Shown: positions 30,236 to 35,138 of the stretch, one piece after another | Position numbering within the stretch: the first letter of the stretch is position 1 | How the letters are laid out: the number at the start of each line of letters is the position of its first letter | From: Pleurotus ostreatus/Saccharomyces cerevisiae fusant | Lineage: Eukaryota > Opisthokonta | Direction: 5' to 3' | Assembly: GCA_024196135.1 (NCBI GenBank) | Contig: JAMQCK010000234.1 | Coordinates: 1 to 35,138 of the forward strand | DNA: 35,138 nt | Notes under the pieces: model-generated | Told to the model about the DNA's origin: nothing | The model's input: the letters and a program-made list of their open reading frames with translations, nothing else | Database searches by the model: none | Made by a program: the position numbers and the translations under genes

Positions 30236-31330
30236 TCATTGGCTCCCGCTAATTTGCTGGCTTCCTGTGTCTAGCGCCCTTGCGTCCCTGAGATCCTCGT
30301 ATGCTGCATCCTCCTCAAACACCCGTTGGACCATAGTGCACGCATTACCGTAATGATTTTGGAACGCAGTGTTGCACGCCTTGCACGCCGCCTTGCCAAT
30401 CAAATACTCTACTGTCGGGGACCACGCGTAAGGAGCGGTCATAAAGGTCTTCGCCTCGATGTGGAGGAAGGAAAGGGGCTGCGCGATGAGATGATCGAAG
30501 CCTTGGTCGAGGATGTCCCGAACACCGTCCCTGCATTTGGTGCCCCCGACCTCGCAAACATCGTCCCACTCGTGTTCTCTGACCGTGCTCAGTTTCGGCG
30601 TGAGGTGACAGGGTTGGAGCGCTGCGAGGCTTGCGCGCGTGACGTTCCACAGCTGCAGCATATCCCGGGCCGACAGCAACGCAGGTAGACGGGCCCTGGC
30701 TTCGTCGTCGGAATAGGTAGCGGAGTGGATGGTATATATGAGACTCGGAAGAAGCCAGTCGGCGCCGATCTCGACTGCCAGGGCGTGGACTTTGCAGAAG
30801 AAGTCCACGTTGAAGTCGCCGTCAATGGAGGTCTCCCGCCGGTGGTCCTTGTCGAGCAACAACTTAACGTCGTCGCCGAACACAGATGGAAATGCGACGC
30901 TGAGATGGTAGAGCGCACGCTGGCGCAACGTCTGCACGCCGTACTTGTGGCTGAGGCGGAGAGTGGCGAGCAGCTTGTCCTGAGGGATGCGGCTGGGGTA
31001 AATCTCGAAGTACCTTTACCTGAATTTAGTGATGTCTGAGCACGAGTCGCGAAAAGCAGTAAGATCGCCATGGACTTTAGCCAGTGAAGGACGTCTTCCG
31101 GCGGAACGGAAGCTCATCATGGACAGTCCATCGAACGTCTCCCCATTCTGGGGCTGCGGAATGGAGAGCATGTCGGCCAGGACGGACGAGTTGGCGGCCA
31201 GAATGCTCTGGTGAATGCGGCACGCTTTTTCTCCGACACGAACTACGATAGACCCATCCGAGAACCAGAGATCTTCGACCCTCTTCAGGCGCGAAGCTGC
31301 ATAATCGCCCCGAGGGTTTTGGAACTCCAT
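30236..31330 (-). pseudogene. Frameshifted tandem copy of the BTB gene (BTB-D)
   Basis: From ATG 31330 the frame encodes MEFQNPRGDY, KRVEDLWFSDGSIVVRVGEK, ACRIHQSILAANSSVLADML and GLSMMSF, closely matching BTB-C. At about 31101-31112 two bases are missing compared with BTB-C, so PPEDVLHWLKSM lies in another frame. No intron is possible across this point. The homologue of the BTB-C intron has no comparable donor. A weak donor GTCCAT at about 31075 could join HWLK to YFEIYPS. The downstream frame to 30236 (KLLATLRLSHKYGV, DWLLPSLIYTIHSATYSD, CKACNTAFQNHYG) is otherwise open and well conserved. It is a recent pseudogene, or there is a sequencing error at one point. Confidence 0.68.
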
Positions 31331-31498
31331 GGCAGGATACGGAGAGAGCAAAAAGGCAGTCAAAGCTTGCGCTCGAAGAGAGCACGACGCGTTGTTGTGG
31401 TTTGTTTATTCTACGCGTCGCGCCTTGTCCTCGACTCTGAGCAACTGCTAGGCGCCCCCACGTTCCTCGGCGCCGACCACCATCACATCGAGGACAGG
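31331..31498. promoter_or_regulatory. Short divergent spacer, NUP192 promoter
   Basis: The 168 bp between BTB-D (minus) and NUP192 (plus) must hold the NUP192 promoter and 5' UTR. No specific motif was recognised. Confidence 0.4.
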
Positions 31499-34400
31499 AT
31501 GGAGCAGATTCCACGACTGAAATCCCTGCTCTTGTCCATCGCAAACGGCGCCACCGCGCCGAACCTTGAACAAGATGTCTTCAACGCTCTGAACGCGTCG
31601 AAAGACCAGTTGATACGTATATTCGATGTGGGGGCACGGAATACGGCAGAGAAGAAGGAGCTGGAGGCTGGTGCGTGGTGGGACCATTGTGTTCTGTTGT
31701 CAGTATGCTGAACATCTCGAAGGTCGCATGCACATCAAGGACAGCCAGCGTGCGCTGAACCGCGAATTTGTACAACAGGCGCTCTTCCTGGCGCAAGAGC
31801 TCGACTGCTCAGAAGCTTACGTCACCGAGATTCTATGGGAGGTGCAGAACGAGTACCACAACGACGACCCCTTGCGCTGGATCGAGCTCTCAGTGGCGGT
31901 CTTTCATCGACGACGGCGAGACCTGGCACATTGCCTCGAACTACTATTTGACCTTGTCAAGCTTTCAGGCGATGATCGGTCGTCCCTCAGAGTGTGGACA
32001 CGCAATGAACTCATCGGCAGCCAATCTTCCGTGTCATTCCCCGCGCGCCTCATGAAGGAGCTGGAGAACCTGACGAACTTGATCGCGCGGACAGAGGTGG
32101 CGAGAAGAAACGCGCGCAGCAACACAATGGCCACAGGGCCAGGTATGTACTGACACCCTGCCATGCCCTACACGCACTGATCTCAGACCCACAGGAACGT
32201 TCGCGCTCGGTACTGATGTCCTCACTGCTCGCATCGAGTCCCTCAGGAGCGAGAGGCGAACAATAGCCCTCGTGCTCTGCGCCGTCCTCGCAAATGACTT
32301 CTTCGGCCCATCCGACATCAAGACGATTGTCGACTGGCTAGCTGAACGGCCAAACGACCCACTCACGTACTACATGCTCACCGCCCTCTTCACCGTGATC
32401 GAGCCGTCAGAGGAGCCCTTCCGCCAAGCTCTACCCCGCGACGCGTCGCTCGTGTCACACATGTCTCAAAAGCTTGCCCCGACCACTCGCTGGAAGGACA
32501 CCGGCCTGAAGGGCGCGATCTTGCTGAAGTGGACTCTCTTCCTGACAGACGCGCGACATCTGGATGAGAAGCTCGAAGCGCGCCCCGGTCTCACGGCCGA
32601 CGAGCTTGAGTCCCAGACGTACAATGCCATCTATGCCGGCGCCTTCCAATTCCTCACTTGCGTCATGCTACACCTGGAACGGCAACGAACTCCTTCGACG
32701 CGCGACTTTGACCTTTCTCAAGCGCAGCTCGACCAGCGGGAACCACCTCCAGATGCTTTCAGGCCTTTGATGTATGCTACCTTCCAGAGCCTAGTTCGCA
32801 GCACCATCTCGTATGCGTCCCCTGTCATCCGCAAGATCAAGCAGAAACAAGAGGACCGCGGGCTCGCACGCGGCGACCGACAAAAGGCGCCCGAGGAGCA
32901 ACGCAACGACATCCCGACCCTCTTCGCCTTCATCGGCCAGCTATACTCCGCCCTGCCACCCGACAGCGCCCTGCCCTTCTGGGGCTCCGAGCCGCTCGCG
33001 GGCGTCAAGAGCCTGCACGAGCAGATGGAGGTCGAGACCGGCAAGCTCCCCAACTTCCTCCAGTTCGCCGTCTGGCAGACGCCCGTCCCGCCCGTCGGGC
33101 AGCCGCACGCGGACGCGTCGATGGCGATCGCGCTGTACGACATGCTCAGCGGGCTCGCGCACGGGCCGCAGTGCAGCGAGCTCGCGTACAACTTCATGGC
33201 GCGCGCGACGGGCGACGTCGTCGCGGGCGGCATGCTCGCCGCGGGCTCGTCGGGCGGGCAGGGCGTGTCGTGGGCGGCGATCTTCAACACGTTGGAGTAC
33301 TGGGTCAATTTGGGGCCGCCGCGGACGGCGCAGGCGCAGTCGCTCATTCCGGGCACGTCGTTTTTGGGGCAGGCGTCGGCGTACCAGCCGCAGCCGGTGC
33401 AGCAGCCGCCAAAGCCTATACCGATCTCGCTGGGGGAGGTCCTGCTGGCGCAGGCGTTCCTCAGGTTCACGGCGACGGTGGTAAGAGACTCATTGAATGT
33501 GCGTGATATGGTGGCGCGGCATGTCCAGTTTCATGGGCGGCATGCGATCCAGGATATGGTGGTGCTGATCACACTGGCGGTCCCGCTCGAGCTGAAGGCG
33601 TCGCTCTTCGAAACCCTTGCTGCGTTTGCGGAGCCAGGCGGCGGCAGCCAAGGTACAGAGATATGCATGGGAATCTGGACCGCCATGGAGAAGGAGCAAG
33701 TCATCGACGTTCGCGGGCCCACCGGCCCCTCTGCTCTCGCTGTACCACCAACCAAGGGCGTCGAAGTCGAGCTGGAAGAAATCGAAGTCCCGAACAAAGT
33801 GTTCCCAGAAACGATGGGCTTCCTCCGGTTGCTCACCACCCTCGCGCACACCCCGAAGAGGATATCTGCGCGCGACCGCGCGCTCGACGCCGAGAAGCTC
33901 AATACTGTGCCGCCCACACTCGGTCAGCCGTACAGACATCCAGGCATCGGGCCCTACGTGCGCTTCGTCGTGGACACCGTGTTCGCCAACGTCCATTCGA
34001 GGGAGTACAGGAACCCATCGGACCGGTGGGAGATCAATGACCTGTGTTTGAGCTTCATCGAGCGCCAGCTCGCGAGCTTCGCGCCCGAGCGGCTGGCGGA
34101 GGTGGGCGAGGACGCGGCGGCGCTGCGGGCGATCGTCGAGAACCTTGTCGTGCACCCGGGGTACGAGCTCGCGGTGCGCTTGTTGTCAGACGCGCCGCTG
34201 AGGACGACAATTTTGCGGTATACGGTGGATGGGATCGACGGCCTGGCTTCGGAGTTGGGGCAAGAGCCGTTCTTCTGCACGTCGCTCATCCGGGTGGTGC
34301 GCATTATCCAGCGGGTGTTGGAGATCCAGGACGTGTTCCTCGACGTGCTCGTTCCCCTGCTCGCGGACGCGGGCGACGTGTCAAAGGTCTCCGCGCATGT

Positions 34401-35138
34401 GCACCCGCGCTCGTACTACACGCGCTTCGACCAGGCGCTCTCGTTCAACGTCGCGTACGTTCCGTCGCTCGCTCGATGCATGGCTGTCCCGCAGTATGGC
34501 GAGCTGGTGCTGCTGGCGATGAAGACCATCAGCTCGCTGGCGTCGTCGCACTACCTGCCGAACCTTGCCACCCTGATCGAGCGCTCCGCGGAGTCGGAGG
34601 AGATCCTCGCGGGCCTGGTGCAGATCCTGCGTAGCGACTCAATGCAAGACGTGCAGGAGGCAGAGGACTACGCGTCTCAGGTGACGGGTGCCGGTGCCCT
34701 TGACCCCTTGACGGACTCTGCGTCGCTGGAGCAAGCTATTCGCCTCGCCGCGCTGGACCTCTTTGTCGAGAACACGAAGACGGAGCGAAAGTTCCCGAAC
34801 GTGGCGCATCTATTCCTCTTCGGTCAGTTGTTGCCGACGCGCAAGGGGATCGAGGACGCACATGCGCTTGGTGCGAAGACGACCTGCTTCCACGCCATCC
34901 TCGAGCTCGTCAACCACGCTATGCCCAAGGTCGGTGACAAGGGCAAGGCGCCTGCTATCGAGGGCGCGACGGCCCCTGGGACGCCGCTCTTCCTCGCACT
35001 GCCCGGCTTGGCGGAGAAGTGCTACCAAGTGATCCTCAACCTCTGCCAACACCCACGGACGTCGGAGGTGACGATGCGCTACCTCCGCTCGCACGACCAT
35101 TTCTTCGCCCGGCAGCTCGCCGCGATGCGCAACTACGT
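31499..35138 (+). CDS. NUP192: Inner-ring nucleoporin Nup192/Nup205, 3' partial
   Basis: Exons 31499-31670, 31723-32142 and 32195 to beyond the window end give about 1177 residues. This is the large alpha-solenoid scaffold of the nuclear pore inner ring, known to bind Nup93/Nic96 and Nup53 relatives. Recognisable parts are MEQIPRLKSLLLSIANG, RALNREFVQQALFLAQELDC, YVTEILWEVQNEY, RRTIALVLCAVLANDFFG, YNAIYAGAFQFLTCVMLHLE, YWVNLGPP and WTAMEKEQVID. The family is all-helical, 1700-2100 residues long, so the gene should continue 2 kb or more. The first intron must end at 31722. The earlier AG at 31713 breaks the frame, whereas 31722 gives LEAGRMHIKDSQRALN. The exon from 32195 is open to the last base, unusually long for this locus. 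Confidence 0.88.

Noticed and set aside
1..35138. CRISPR arrays, rRNA, bacterial operon signals
   Set aside because: None are present. The gene structure with many short introns is plainly that of a fungal nuclear genome.

Overview
The window is nuclear DNA of a filamentous basidiomycete, most likely an Agaricomycete. The signs are GC-rich coding sequence, many introns of about 50-60 bp with GT..AG ends, genes tightly packed on both strands, and expanded BTB and F-box families. A Crypton-type tyrosine recombinase and a relic of an NRPS-like reductase also fit. All gene models were spliced by hand by joining exons in phase, and no transcript evidence was available.

Layout. (1) 1-4654, plus strand: 3' part of an ER Hsp70 co-chaperone ending in HDEL (LHS1/GRP170), then a mitochondrial AIM9-like phosphotransferase-fold protein whose first three exons are easy to miss. 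(2) 4804-6562, minus: two BTB genes, one without a clear 5' end. (3) 6959-9691: a divergent pair, SRAP/HMCES abasic-site protein (minus, with a C-terminal PIP-box-like motif) and LSM7 (plus), followed by 23-bp tandem repeats. (4) 10673-15269, minus: three spaced paralogues of a small single-pass membrane protein with a signal peptide, a GAxAGIxx(G/A) membrane segment split by an intron at the same place, a basic stop-transfer and a proline-rich tail. Two tails carry PPxY motifs. They resemble the Rsp5-binding RCR type. (5) 16012-17718, minus: an F-box/leucine-rich protein. (6) 18564-25124, an accessory block: an apparently intact Crypton-type tyrosine recombinase, a dead NRPS-like reductase fragment, an orphan 8-exon gene with a SAP-like segment, and an F-box relic in which the first ~50 and last ~40 residues are joined by an internal deletion. 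(7) 25357-28006, plus: a large low-complexity protein with a linker-histone H15 domain. (8) 28645-31330, minus: a tandem BTB pair, one intact and one frameshifted. (9) 31499 to the window end, plus: N-terminal part of the inner-ring nucleoporin Nup192/Nup205.

Housekeeping genes (LHS1, SRAP, LSM7, NUP192) sit at the edges or as islands. Between them lie fast-evolving families (BTB, F-box, RCR-like) and mobile-element debris. The most noteworthy points are the membrane-protein array with its hidden C-terminal exons, the intact Crypton-type recombinase beside two gene relics, and the short-similarity deletion in the F-box relic.
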